A stretch of 64,000 bases of DNA from Mesosutterella multiformis (GTDB taxonomy: Bacteria > Pseudomonadota > Gammaproteobacteria > Burkholderiales > Burkholderiaceae_F), in assembly GCF_003402575.1 (NCBI RefSeq), contig NZ_BGZJ01000001.1, positions 1,424,501-1,488,500 on the forward strand, read 5' to 3'. Made by a program: the position numbers and the translations under genes. Every line of letters begins with the position of its first letter. Position 1 is the first letter of the stretch. Below, one piece after another: positions 26,004-34,975 of this stretch. Below the pieces are notes generated by a model. The model was given only the letters and a program-made list of their open reading frames with translations, searched no databases and was not told the origin of the DNA.

Positions 26004-28582
26004 CTTTTTGTAATGCGGGAAGCACCGGCAGACTTTTCCGCAGGCGCAATCGTTTCAATCAGTTCAGCTGCTATCTTAAGGCACACATTCGAGTCCGCAA
26101 GAATGTCGCCCGAAATCTGGAAGATATCCTCCACCCGCTCGCCCAGCGTCGAAATCTTGGCGGTCTGAAGGTTCACGCCGAAACGGGAGAGAACGCTTGA
26201 GATGGCGTAGAGGAGACCGAGTCTGTCGTTGCAGGAGAGCGTCAGCAGGTACGTGGTGCCGCTCGCATCCGGTTCGATCAGCACCTGAGGACGGATCGGG
26301 AAGTGCTTGGAGCGGCGGGAGAGCGGTCCAAGGCGTACCGGCGGCAGCGCCCGCCGCCCTGAAAGGGAGTCTAGGATATTTGAGGACGCGATTTCAAAAA
26401 CTTCCTGCGGCTCCGGCCGTTTCCCGGCGTCCATCGCGAGGAAGGTATCCAGAGCCTTGCCGTCACGCGTTGTGTGAATCCGGGCATCAAGAACCGAGAG
26501 GCTCGACTTCTGAAGGGCTGACACGAGTTTCAGGAAGAGCCCCTTTTCATCATCCGCGCAGACCAGCACTTCATACATCCGATGCGGTGTCATCCGGACA
26601 CGGACAAGCGGGAATTCTCCGTTTGAGCGGCAGAGCTCAGTCGCGTGCCAGGCAATATCTTCCGGGGTATGCCGGAGGAAATAGGCGACATCCAGCTTTT
26701 CCCAGAGCTTCGTGCAGTCTTCTTCCGTGAGACCCGACGCCATCGCGATATCAAGCGCGGTGCTTTTCCTCATTTCCAGAATGGAACTGCGGGTCGGGGC
26801 GGCACCGCCGAGAAGGGCGGCCGCGTGAAAGTAGAGCCGCTCAAGAAGCTGTCCCTTCCAGTTATTCCAGACCTTTGGACCAGTTGCGCGGATATCCGAA
26901 ACGGTCAGCAGATAGAGTGCCTTCAGCCGGTCGGAAGTCCCCACGCGGTCAGCAAACCGCTGCAGCACCGCGGGGTCCGAGATATCTTCTTTCTGGGCTA
27001 CATGACTCATAGTGAGATGGTCGCGGACAAGGAAGGCAATAAACTCGGTGTCCTCCGGGGTAATGCCGTAACTGCGGCAGAATTCCCGCACTTCCTCCTC
27101 ACCGATTTTCGAATGATCCCCGCCGCGGCCTTTGCCGATATCGTGAAAGAGCGCCGCGACGATCAGACGCCAGGTGTCGGGGAGCTCCGCCATCAGCTGC
27201 GAAAGAAGCGGAAACTCATGCGCGTGTTCGGCGTACACCAGGTGCCTGAGCCCGCGGATCACCTGAATCGTATGCTGATCAACCGTGTACACGTGGAATA
27301 GGTCATGCTGCATCTGCCCGTCAATCCGGGCCCAGGGGGGAAGAATATGATCTAGGATCCCCCAGGTATTCATGTTCCGGAGTGTCCGGTAGACGCCCTT
27401 ATCCAGCTTCAGGATATCGAGAAAGATCTTCCGGCCTTCGTCTGTCGGCGCGAGATTGACGTCAGGGTTTCGGAGTGTATGCCAGAGCGCCCGAAGGAGC
27501 GCCGTGCTTTCGCGCGAAATCCCGGGCCAGGTCGCCCGCAGGTAAAACGCCCGCAGCATCGCCTCCGGGTGACGATCAAATACCCCGCGGCGCAGCAGAT
27601 CCAGCTCTTCCCCCCAGAGACCGAATTCGGAATCGATCGGGCGGATCGGAGCCGCGTTTTTCCCCGTGTATTTTTCAGACAGCACCTGAAGAAGGATGAG
27701 TGAAAGCTGAATCACGGACTTCGCGTTCCGGTAGTAGCTCTTCATCAGAGCTTCGGAAGCCCGGAATGCCTCGCTGTCCTTGAAACCCAGGTCTGCAGCG
27801 ACCGCGGCCTGCAGATCAAAGAGCAGCCGGTCCTCATGCCGATGGGCTTCGATATGGAGGTAAACGCGCAGTTTCTGCAGAAAAACCATCGCGCGGCGGA
27901 GCTCTGCCGCCTCTTTCGTTGTGATCAGTCCATGAGCGGCAAAATCCTGAAGGGATTTTCCGAAACCGGATGCCCGCGCGACCCACATAAAGACCTGCAG
28001 GTCCCGAAGACCCCCGGGATTCTCTTTGACGTTGGGTTCGAGCGCGTAGGGGGAGTCACCGGCCCGGGCATGCCGTTGATGCATTTCGAGCATCTTGTCG
28101 CGGAAAAAGTCGCGCGGTACCAGCTGCATCGTGAATTCACACTGGAATTCATCGAAGAGCGCACGGCTCCCGCCGATAAACCGCGACTCCAGAAGAGAGG
28201 TGCAGACCGTGATGTCACTTGCGGCAGCGAGGCACTCGGTCACGGTTCGTTCGGTAGCGCCTACGGTGAGACCGAGATCCCAGAGCGATGTAATAAAGCT
28301 CTGAATTGGAGAGCGTTCCTCTTCCGTCAGACCCGGCGGCACGAGAACGAGAAGATCAAGGTCAGAGTAGGGGAACATTTCCGCGCGGCCGTAACCGCCG
28401 ACTGCAACAAGCGCGATGCCGTCCGGCAGGGTGTGTGCGGCAAACTCCCGGAGTACGGCGCGGTCTGTGGCAGCGCTTGTGGACGAAAGAAGCTTTGCGC
28501 TGTCATGATCGCGTTTGAATGCTTCGATCAGCTGCTCCCGTTCTGCATCGAAGATACGGCGGTTTTCGGATACCATGCGCAT
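26000..28582 (-). CDS. glnD: Bifunctional PII uridylyltransferase/uridylyl-removing enzyme
   Basis: An 860-residue sensor of glutamine that uridylylates PII proteins when nitrogen is scarce and removes UMP when glutamine is high. The order of domains is normal: nucleotidyltransferase with GGYGRAEMFPYSDLDLLV, a GlnE-like helical region, the HD domain with ALFHDIGKGRGGDHSK, and two C-terminal ACT domains (RMTPHRMYEVLVCADDEKG and LTLSCNDRLGLLYAISSVL). Length equals the family. The start ATG is 8 residues from the usual beginning. A structured intergenic region lies upstream, and a ModA-like gene overlaps its stop. Confidence 0.97.
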   Translation of the reverse strand: MRMVSENRRIFDAEREQLIEAFKRDHDSAKLLSSTSAATDRAVLREFAAHTLPDGIALVAVGGYGRAEMFPYSDLDLLVLVPPGLTEEERSPIQSFITSLWDLGLTVGATERTVTECLAAASDITVCTSLLESRFIGGSRALFDEFQCEFTMQLVPRDFFRDKMLEMHQRHARAGDSPYALEPNVKENPGGLRDLQVFMWVARASGFGKSLQDFAAHGLITTKEAAELRRAMVFLQKLRVYLHIEAHRHEDRLLFDLQAAVAADLGFKDSEAFRASEALMKSYYRNAKSVIQLSLILLQVLSEKYTGKNAAPIRPIDSEFGLWGEELDLLRRGVFDRHPEAMLRAFYLRATWPGISRESTALLRALWHTLRNPDVNLAPTDEGRKIFLDILKLDKGVYRTLRNMNTWGILDHILPPWARIDGQMQHDLFHVYTVDQHTIQVIRGLRHLVYAEHAHEFPLLSQLMAELPDTWRLIVAALFHDIGKGRGGDHSKIGEEEVREFCRSYGITPEDTEFIAFLVRDHLTMSHVAQKEDISDPAVLQRFADRVGTSDRLKALYLLTVSDIRATGPKVWNNWKGQLLERLYFHAAALLGGAAPTRSSILEMRKSTALDIAMASGLTEEDCTKLWEKLDVAYFLRHTPEDIAWHATELCRSNGEFPLVRVRMTPHRMYEVLVCADDEKGLFLKLVSALQKSSLSVLDARIHTTRDGKALDTFLAMDAGKRPEPQEVFEIASSNILDSLSGRRALPPVRLGPLSRRSKHFPIRPQVLIEPDASGTTYLLTLSCNDRLGLLYAISSVLSRFGVNLQTAKISTLGERVEDIFQISGDILADSNVCLKIAAELIETIAPAEKSAGASRITKR

Positions 28583-28621
28583 GGAAATTAGAGCCCTCCA
28601 GAAGAGATAGGTCTATTTTGC

Positions 28622-28680
28622 ATCACCTTGGGAGCAGCCTGCCGGTGGAGAACCAGCTCTGCGTCCCATATGGCGGTGAT
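28622..28680. other. 59-bp nested inverted repeat between glnD and EamA gene
   Basis: Three nested stems: ATCACC/GGTGAT (28622-28627 with 28675-28680), TGGGA/TCCCA, and GCAG/CTGC, with a GC-rich apical part. On the minus strand it lies 40-98 nt before glnD, on the plus strand 90-148 nt before the EamA gene. It may be a leader RNA structure or an operator cluster; no named RNA family was matched. Confidence 0.45.
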
Positions 28681-28709
28681 CGTAGTTTAGAATCATCAGA
28701 TAACACAAA

Positions 28710-28748
28710 AATTCCGCTTCCCCGGAAGGCGAAATGCCCGGCGGAATT
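28710..28748 (+). other. Hairpin just upstream of EamA gene
   Basis: AATTCCGC (28710-28717) pairs with GCGGAATT (28741-28748) around a GC-rich loop. It lies 21 bp before the start codon. No T-run follows, so it is not a terminator; a translational or stability role is possible. Confidence 0.4.
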
Positions 28749-28769
28749 TAAGAACGAAATGAGGTTTCC

Positions 28770-29666
28770 ATGCAGTCCCGTCTTGCCGGTCCGATTCTTA
28801 TTCTCTTAAGCGCGCTCTGCTTCTCGGTTACGGGAACGCTTCAGGCGCTCGCTCCGGCCGGAGCGACCCCGTGGGTGATTGCCGAGGTCCGGATGGTAAC
28901 GTCGGCCTTCTTCCTTTTTCTGTGGTGCGCCGCGACCGGAAAACTCCCGAAGCTCACAGCGGACCTTCCCTGGCGCGCCATCATTATCTGCGCCTGCTGC
29001 ACGTGTCTTTATCAGCTCTTCTTCTTTTTCGGAGCGCTGAAGCTTGGTGTGGCGGTGGGCACCGTGGTCTGTGTCGGCGCGACACCGATCATGTCAGCGA
29101 TTGTGGCGAAATTCGTGCTCGGTCATTCACCGCGGCCAATCTGGTACGTCGCCACGCTGATCGCAGTGGTCGGAATCGGGCTTCTCAATATCAAAAGCTT
29201 TGAGGCCGGGAATCTTGGCTGGGTCATCGTGCCGCTTTTGGGCGCCATGGTCTACGGTATCTATATGAACGCGAGTCCTGAGGTGTCCTCTCATATGCAG
29301 CCTGAGGCGGGCATCATGATCGGACTCTGCATGATCAGCGTGATGCTCGCACCGGTTCTGGTGCTCTTTCCGATTGACTGGATCTGGAGTTCACCCCGGG
29401 GGCTTCTCGTCTCGGCCGCGTTTGGTATTGCGGGGGGACTTGGTTTCGGGCTTTTCTTCCTTGGCATGAAAACGACGGCGCCGGTTGTGTCGGCAACGCT
29501 TTCGCTTGCAGAGCCGATGGGAGCAGCCTGCCTCGGTATTTTCCTTCTGGGTGAAGACAGCAGTCTTCCGACAATCGCCGGTATCGCGCTCATCATCGGC
29601 GCGATTCTGATCCTGATTCTCGATGGCGCGAGGGTAGAGAAGGAAGCGAAAAAGGCAGCAGGCTAA
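28770..29666 (+). CDS. EamA/DMT-superfamily transporter
   Basis: A 298-residue carrier with ten predicted membrane helices formed by two EamA repeats (the second near residues 150-285, ending MGAACLGIFLLGEDSSLPTIAGIALIIGAILIL). Such proteins are usually metabolite exporters; the substrate cannot be deduced. GAGG lies six bases before the ATG. Its stop codon overlaps by 4 bp with the stop of the convergent TPR gene. Confidence 0.9.
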   Translation: MQSRLAGPILILLSALCFSVTGTLQALAPAGATPWVIAEVRMVTSAFFLFLWCAATGKLPKLTADLPWRAIIICACCTCLYQLFFFFGALKLGVAVGTVVCVGATPIMSAIVAKFVLGHSPRPIWYVATLIAVVGIGLLNIKSFEAGNLGWVIVPLLGAMVYGIYMNASPEVSSHMQPEAGIMIGLCMISVMLAPVLVLFPIDWIWSSPRGLLVSAAFGIAGGLGFGLFFLGMKTTAPVVSATLSLAEPMGAACLGIFLLGEDSSLPTIAGIALIIGAILILILDGARVEKEAKKAAG

Positions 29667-31114
29667 AGCTGCCGGTAAATCTCAACAGGAAGCTGTGAGG
29701 GTTCAGACCGGGATGAAGCCGAGGTTCGGTGCCTGAACCTTGAAAACCGGACGCTGCCTCTCCGGAAGTGCCTTGAGAAATAGGCTTCCGCGATATCGAA
29801 GACATCTGGGGCTAGCGCGAGAAAGTCGAGCCGGATGCCCGCTCTTCCATAGAGGAACCCGAGCGGGACGAAAAAAGCGGTTTCGTTTCCAAGGTCACGA
29901 AGGAGTTTCCGGCAGGTTTTCTCATTCCCTGTTACCTCGCCGGAGATGAGGAACGCACCGCAGACAGCTCCGGCCGCGAGAAACGGCGTGTCGCCCGCGG
30001 ATCCCTGAATGAAAGCCCGGGAAAAACCGGGTAAACGGGTTGCACCTTCCTCAAGACCTGAAAAAAGCGGTTCATTACTGGCTGAATCCGGAACCCGGTA
30101 TCTGGTCTCACTTTCGAGAAGCTGATCGGGGTCAGAAAGTTTTTCCCAGTCCTTTTCTGAGAATCGGGTTCTCAGGGCGGCGGCGAACGCCTGAGCGCTC
30201 AGAAAACGCCCCTCTTCCTCATCAGAAGTTATGGCAGGAAACGCGGTGAGGCACCGCATTGCACGGATTTCTCCGATCGCCCGGGCGGCTGTCATAAAGG
30301 CTGCCGCGGCGCGTTCTGCGGGATCCTGAATGACCGAGAGTGCTTCTGAGTGGATGGAGACTGAAGCGCATCTGTCATCTGAAAATCCATTTACCCTAAA
30401 GAGCGCGTCCCGTACCGGCAGAAGCCCGCCGGATGGCAGACGGACAGGGGCCGCGGATGCCGGTATTCCGAGAGTCAGTGTCAGATCTCGTTCAGCATCA
30501 TCCGGAGCGAGTTTGATGAGAACGTCGAGCAGAATCGCGGTCTCCCGGACCCCGAAGGAGGAGAAGGCTATGCTGCGGGCGTCGGATTCTGCCCAGGCAG
30601 GAAACCCCTGATCGCCGAAAATCCGGACCAGAAGGGGTGATGGGTCTTCTCCCGCCGCGGCCGCTTCCCAGAATTCCGCCGCATGGGCGGCAAAAGGATG
30701 TCGGAAGAGCGGAAGGACTGTGCGGCTCGCGGTTTCTTCGAGCGCCTTTGCCGCCTCGTTTCCGGCTGGGCTCTCGGGAGGAAGCAGCGACCTGGCTTCG
30801 GAAAGAGCAGACTCAGCAGCATCCCACTGATCCAGGGCCAGTCTGGCGAGTCCCGAGAGGAGCAGGGCGCGCGGGTGAAGCGCAGGCGTTCTGAGAGGGG
30901 AGGGAAGAAGTGACAGGGCCCGCAGCGCAGCATCCCTGCTGGCGTCCTGCTGGTCCTTCAGCAGGGCTTCGGCGAGAAGCAGACAGACTTCAGGATCTGA
31001 CTCAGCGGAATGGGGTACAGGGAGCCGAAGAAGCGCGTGCCAGAGATTCTGTGAACGAAGAGTCCGCGCCTGGGAAAGCCAGTCTTCAGACTTTTCTTCC
31101 GCGGACTCCGTCAT
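29663..31114 (-). CDS. TPR-like protein, unknown function
   Basis: A 483-residue soluble protein without signal or membrane segments. The N-terminal 140 residues are helical and alanine/leucine-rich, in the form of tetratricopeptide-like repeats (for example LSGLARLALDQWDAAESALSEA). The remainder has a mixed fold ending in SRFRHRTSASSRSEP. I do not recognise a family for the C-terminal part. It lies 15 bp after the DUF4261 gene on the same strand, so they are likely one operon and may act together. Confidence 0.7.
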   Translation of the reverse strand: MTESAEEKSEDWLSQARTLRSQNLWHALLRLPVPHSAESDPEVCLLLAEALLKDQQDASRDAALRALSLLPSPLRTPALHPRALLLSGLARLALDQWDAAESALSEARSLLPPESPAGNEAAKALEETASRTVLPLFRHPFAAHAAEFWEAAAAGEDPSPLLVRIFGDQGFPAWAESDARSIAFSSFGVRETAILLDVLIKLAPDDAERDLTLTLGIPASAAPVRLPSGGLLPVRDALFRVNGFSDDRCASVSIHSEALSVIQDPAERAAAAFMTAARAIGEIRAMRCLTAFPAITSDEEEGRFLSAQAFAAALRTRFSEKDWEKLSDPDQLLESETRYRVPDSASNEPLFSGLEEGATRLPGFSRAFIQGSAGDTPFLAAGAVCGAFLISGEVTGNEKTCRKLLRDLGNETAFFVPLGFLYGRAGIRLDFLALAPDVFDIAEAYFSRHFRRGSVRFSRFRHRTSASSRSEPSQLPVEIYRQL

Positions 31115-31129
31115 GATGCGGAAATTCTC

Positions 31130-31906
31130 TTAAAAGGCGATCTTAAGAGACTGGCCGTCGACCGCCTGGCCCTTCCCTTCGGAAATGGCGAAGTTTTCTC
31201 CTTCCTTCAGGCCGATCGTATCGCCGTTCTTCAGCTTGACGTGATAGTCGAGCATGTACGTGGCGGCGGTAGTCAGCATTTCGAAGATTTCCTGCGGCTC
31301 CCGGAGAGAATTGAGGATTTCAACTTCTTCGCACCCGAGTTTCGAGAGACCGAAGGTATAGCCATTCATGGTCTGCCCCTCGTTCTCGGTGTAGACGCCG
31401 AAGTAAACGAGATTCATCACCGGAACGCGGTGCCCTTCACAGCCGGAGGCGGCGGATTCCGAGTAGAAGCGCGGAGACATCACGGTTCCGCAGGTAAGAA
31501 CAGCGGTGGCTGCCGCCTGCCGGAGAATGGAAGCAGTGAGCTTCACCGCGAGCGTCGCGGCAACGACCGGATCCGTGTTGTTATGCTGCACGGTGACCGT
31601 AACGTAGGCCTTATGCTCTTTTGCGGCCGTGACAGCGCCGTCCCAAAGGTAATTGGTGAGCGCCTCACGCTCAGCCTTTCCGTCTTCGACCGGAACCGGG
31701 GTCATGAAGACAGAAACCATCATGCCGCCGATCATCGTAACGACAGAGCCGTTCTCCTCTCCGATGTCGGTCGCGGGGATTTCAAAACCCCAGTCAGCTT
31801 TCAGATTCTGCACATACTGCTTCGCAGAGAATTCAGGGCGTGAAAGGAGGACCGTCGTCAGTGTGGCGGCGGAGTGCTGAGGCTTGTTATCGGTCGTTGC
31901 GTTCAT
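31130..31906 (-). CDS. DUF4261-domain protein
   Basis: A 258-residue protein resembling the DUF4261 family: LTTVLLSRPEFSAKQYVQNL at the N-terminus, GGMMVSVFMTPVPV, the long helical middle AATLAVKLTASILRQAAATAV, and YTFGLSKLGCEEVEILNS. No enzymatic motif is evident. I start at the ATG at 31906; a longer in-frame ATG at 31957 adds 17 polar residues that homologues would not need. It is the first gene of a two-gene unit with the TPR-like protein. Confidence 0.75.
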   Translation of the reverse strand: MNATTDNKPQHSAATLTTVLLSRPEFSAKQYVQNLKADWGFEIPATDIGEENGSVVTMIGGMMVSVFMTPVPVEDGKAEREALTNYLWDGAVTAAKEHKAYVTVTVQHNNTDPVVAATLAVKLTASILRQAAATAVLTCGTVMSPRFYSESAASGCEGHRVPVMNLVYFGVYTENEGQTMNGYTFGLSKLGCEEVEILNSLREPQEIFEMLTTAATYMLDYHVKLKNGDTIGLKEGENFAISEGKGQAVDGQSLKIAF

Positions 31907-31976
31907 TTCTTTTTTCTGGTAATTGGAAATAAGTTGCGGTGAGGTATCGTAGCGCATGTTCCGCGATGAACAAAGA

Positions 31977-32013
31977 AAAGCTCCGGTCCCTTTTTAAGGG
32001 AACCGGAGCTTTG
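31977..32013. terminator. Bidirectional terminator between DASS and DUF4261 genes
   Basis: AAAGCTCCGGT with CCC pairs with GGG and ACCGGAGCTTT around TTTTTAA. On the minus strand it is followed by TCTTTG. It ends the DASS gene. Confidence 0.8.
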
Positions 32014-32039
32014 CCTTTAATGCTTCAGTTTTCTACCGA

Positions 32040-33545
32040 TCAGTCAAGCAGGAGCATGACGCCGGTGATCACGAAAATTGCCACGAAGTTGATCAGAATA
32101 CCTGCTCTGAACATATCCGCGATTTTGATCTTGCCGGTACCGAAGACGATCGCGTTAGGCGGCGTCGAAATCGGCAGGATGAAGGTTGCGGAAGCTGCAA
32201 GGGCAGTACCCATCAGGATCGGCTGCGGCGGAAGGCCAAGGGCATTGGCGACAGCGGCGAGCAGCGGCATCATCATTGCGGCCAGGGCGGTATTCGAGGT
32301 AACGCCGGTGGCGAAGGTGACGATGAAGACCACACCGAAGAGCACGACCGGGAACGGAGAGCCAGCAAGGACAGCAACCTGAGCACCGATCAGCTGGGCA
32401 ACGCCCGTGTGCTGAATAGCAGAGGCGAGAGACAGACCGCCGCCGAAGAGGAGCAGCACGTCCCAGGAAATCGCTTCATTTGCGGTCTTCCAGTCCATAG
32501 CCATCGTACCCTTGCGGTCAACCGGGATCAGGAAGGGAACAATGCCCATACCCATGGCGATCACAGCATCCGTGAGGTACTTGAAGGGCTGCCAGCCGTC
32601 GATGTTGATACCGCGGAGCTGAGCGCCGGAGAACCAGAGGACAGCGGCGATCAGGAAGCAGAGACCCACAGCCTTTTCACCGGTGGAGAGCTTGCCCATG
32701 CTGCGCAGTTCGTTTCGCACCCATTCCTTGCCGCCAGGAACCGATCCGCCCATATTGCGGAACATCAGTCCGGTAAGAACAAAGAAGGAGACAATGAAGA
32801 GCAGCAGGGTAACCGGAACACCAACCTTCATCCAGCTCGCGATGCTCACAACCTGGCCGTAGGTCTGCTCCATAAAGCGCATGTAAATGCCGTTAGGGGG
32901 CGAACCGATCAGGGTAGCCATGCCGCCGATTGAGGCGCCGTAGGCAAGAGCAAGCAGAATGCAGAGCGAGAAATTACGTTCGTGCGTAACCGCATCAGGA
33001 TCGCCAGCCGCCTTCGTCGAGTGGACGAGCGTGATCAGAGCCATCGCGACCGGCAGCATCATGGCAGCCGTTGCCGTGTTGCTCATGAAGGCAGAGATGA
33101 ACGTGGTGGTCAGCATCAGGCCGAAAACCATCCGCTTCGGAGTCGTGCCGACGAAACTCATCACGACGAGCGCGATGCGGCGGTCAAGACCCCAGCGCAT
33201 CACGCCGCCAGCGAGCATGAACGCACCGAGGAAGAGGAACACGGTATCCGAGGCGTAAGGCGCCATAGCGGCGCTGACCTTGGTAACCTGGAAAAGCGGG
33301 AAGAGCACCATCGGCAGCATGGAAGTTACTGCGATAGGCACTGTTTCAAAGCACCACCAGATGGCCATCCAGACAAGGACGCCAAGACAGGCACGGCCCG
33401 CGGAAGAGAATTGCGCGACCGAACCATCTGCAAGGCTATAGGTCGATGGCATTGAAAAATAAATCAGTGCGCAGAGCAGCGGCCCCGCAATCATCGACCC
33501 GTAGCGCATCAGCATATGCCGTCGCTGGGCGATTGTTTCAGACAT
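32040..33545 (-). CDS. DASS-family anion:sodium symporter
   Basis: A 501-residue SLC13/DASS carrier of the inner membrane for dicarboxylates, citrate or sulfate with Na+. The two Na+-binding SNT motifs are visible as SNTATAAMMLP and TGVTSNTALAAMMMP, each in a re-entrant hairpin, and about eleven other hydrophobic spans are present. The start MSETIAQRRHMLMRYG is followed by the first span. A palindrome lies about 100-117 bp upstream. Substrate unknown; di- or tricarboxylate use fits the metabolism inferred for the organism. Confidence 0.93.
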   Translation of the reverse strand: MSETIAQRRHMLMRYGSMIAGPLLCALIYFSMPSTYSLADGSVAQFSSAGRACLGVLVWMAIWWCFETVPIAVTSMLPMVLFPLFQVTKVSAAMAPYASDTVFLFLGAFMLAGGVMRWGLDRRIALVVMSFVGTTPKRMVFGLMLTTTFISAFMSNTATAAMMLPVAMALITLVHSTKAAGDPDAVTHERNFSLCILLALAYGASIGGMATLIGSPPNGIYMRFMEQTYGQVVSIASWMKVGVPVTLLLFIVSFFVLTGLMFRNMGGSVPGGKEWVRNELRSMGKLSTGEKAVGLCFLIAAVLWFSGAQLRGINIDGWQPFKYLTDAVIAMGMGIVPFLIPVDRKGTMAMDWKTANEAISWDVLLLFGGGLSLASAIQHTGVAQLIGAQVAVLAGSPFPVVLFGVVFIVTFATGVTSNTALAAMMMPLLAAVANALGLPPQPILMGTALAASATFILPISTPPNAIVFGTGKIKIADMFRAGILINFVAIFVITGVMLLLD

Positions 33546-33641
33546 GATGAGAACCCCTTAATGGTTTCAGAATCAGTAGCCTTTCCGTTCCCTGTTTTCG
33601 CGGGTTTGCCGAAAGGTTAGATTCATCATGTCTCAGAAACC

Positions 33642-33662
33642 GAATGTAAATCTTTGACATTC
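33642..33662 (-). promoter_or_regulatory. Inverted repeat near DASS promoter
   Basis: GAATGT-(9)-ACATTC. On the minus strand it overlaps a candidate promoter, TTGTTT-(17)-TTACAT. Possible regulator site, judged by eye only. Confidence 0.3.
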
Positions 33663-33788
33663 ATCAAAACAAAAACAAAGTCTTTACAATTTCGGTAACC
33701 CTACCACATATACGCTACGGAGGATGTTTCAGTAGGCTTAGCCTTGGATCAAGACAAATACCTTCTAATGCCGGGGAAGTTAATATTT

Positions 33789-34895
33789 GGTGAATTATCA
33801 AATCAAGTGCAAAGTTACTGAATAAAAGACTTCAGCCGGACACTTCCAATTGAGACGTTTTCTGGGTCTGAAATTCAGAGCATTGAACCGTTTCTGAACT
33901 TCTGTCTGAGAAATTTTATCGATACTCATTCCTTTTGGGAAAAAGTCTCTAAGAAGTCCGTTTGTATTTTCATTACTTCCTTTCTCCCATGGATGATGAG
34001 GCAAGCAGAAATACACTTTGGTTCTGAGATCTTTCTCCAGTTTTTCAGCCCAGGAAAATTCTTTTCCGCGATCTACGGTAATCGTACGCAGATCCTTATC
34101 TGACAGAGATTTCTCAATTACGGCAGACACATCGGCCGCAGTCTTGGAAGCGGTTTTCCCGCCACAGAGAAAGCCGGACTTCCTATCGACCAGAGTCGTG
34201 AGGCAGGCTCCGCCCTTTTTTCCGATGACGGTATCGCCTTCCCAATCCCCCAGGCAAGATCTGTTCTGAGCTTCCAGGGGTCGCTCTTCAATGCTGTGAG
34301 TGATCTGGATCTTTCCTCGCCTCTCGGTCATGCCTTTACGGTGACGCGTTTTACCGTGGTGTCGCAGGTGTCGGGACATCTTTCGGCCATCCACAAAGCG
34401 ATCCAGAAAGCCAGAATTGATTCCTCGGTAGATTGTCGTGGCGCTGATCCTTAGATTCGGCAGCTCCTTTCTGAGACGGTATTGAATCTGCTCCGGAGAC
34501 CAGAATTTCTTAACCAGCAGATTTGAGACAATCCTTGTCAGCAACGAGTCAGACTTCAGAATGTTTCTCTTTCCGCAATGCTTTCTCTGTCTCTGATATC
34601 GGGCCTGCGCGGCACAGGGATCATAGGCAGCTGAAGCCCCATCCTGGGCCGATACAGCCTTGTTTCGCTTCAGTTCGCGGGAGATCGTAGAAACATTTTT
34701 CCCAATCGCACATGCAATTTCAGACAGGGATTTGCCTGAAATCGTTAAAGCCGAAATAAATACTCTGTCCCGAAGAGTAAGATGATGATAGTGGCTCATG
34801 AGCTCCCTCTATAGTTATCTTGACAATCTCTATTATGGAAGCTTTATGGGCCACTATTCTTTTCTCAGGCTTTGCACTTGAAGTGATAATTCGCC
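33789..34895 (-). mobile_element. IS30-family insertion sequence, copy 2 (inverted)
   Basis: The second 1107-bp copy lies in the opposite orientation to the one at 2991-4097. Its terminal repeats are the same: GGTGAATTATC at the left and, in complement, GGCGAATTATC at the right. Both flanks have T-runs, so the target duplication is probably TT but cannot be read exactly. The left boundary may be off by one base. Confidence 0.92.
33798..34799 (-). CDS. IS30-family transposase (copy 2)
   Basis: A 333-residue DDE transposase nearly identical to copy 1. As read, two residues differ: Cys for Arg in NRSCLGDWEGD, three residues before the first catalytic motif residues, and Thr for Ala in SQTEVQ. 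The Cys change is next to the active site and might weaken activity, but the gene is otherwise intact, with no frameshift. Near identity of the copies points to recent duplication. Confidence 0.94.
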   Translation of the reverse strand: MSHYHHLTLRDRVFISALTISGKSLSEIACAIGKNVSTISRELKRNKAVSAQDGASAAYDPCAAQARYQRQRKHCGKRNILKSDSLLTRIVSNLLVKKFWSPEQIQYRLRKELPNLRISATTIYRGINSGFLDRFVDGRKMSRHLRHHGKTRHRKGMTERRGKIQITHSIEERPLEAQNRSCLGDWEGDTVIGKKGGACLTTLVDRKSGFLCGGKTASKTAADVSAVIEKSLSDKDLRTITVDRGKEFSWAEKLEKDLRTKVYFCLPHHPWEKGSNENTNGLLRDFFPKGMSIDKISQTEVQKRFNALNFRPRKRLNWKCPAEVFYSVTLHLI

Positions 34896-34975
34896 TTTTA
34901 AAATAATTTCCGCGCAGTTGAATCTATCCCGAAAGGGATATTTTCCGTAATCCAATTATTGCTACTGGAGCCCCC

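Noticed and set aside
2991-34895. Whole IS30-bounded segment as a mobile composite transposon
   Set aside because: The segment contains housekeeping genes such as glnD and bioY with normal composition, so it is better seen as chromosome with two separate insertions.
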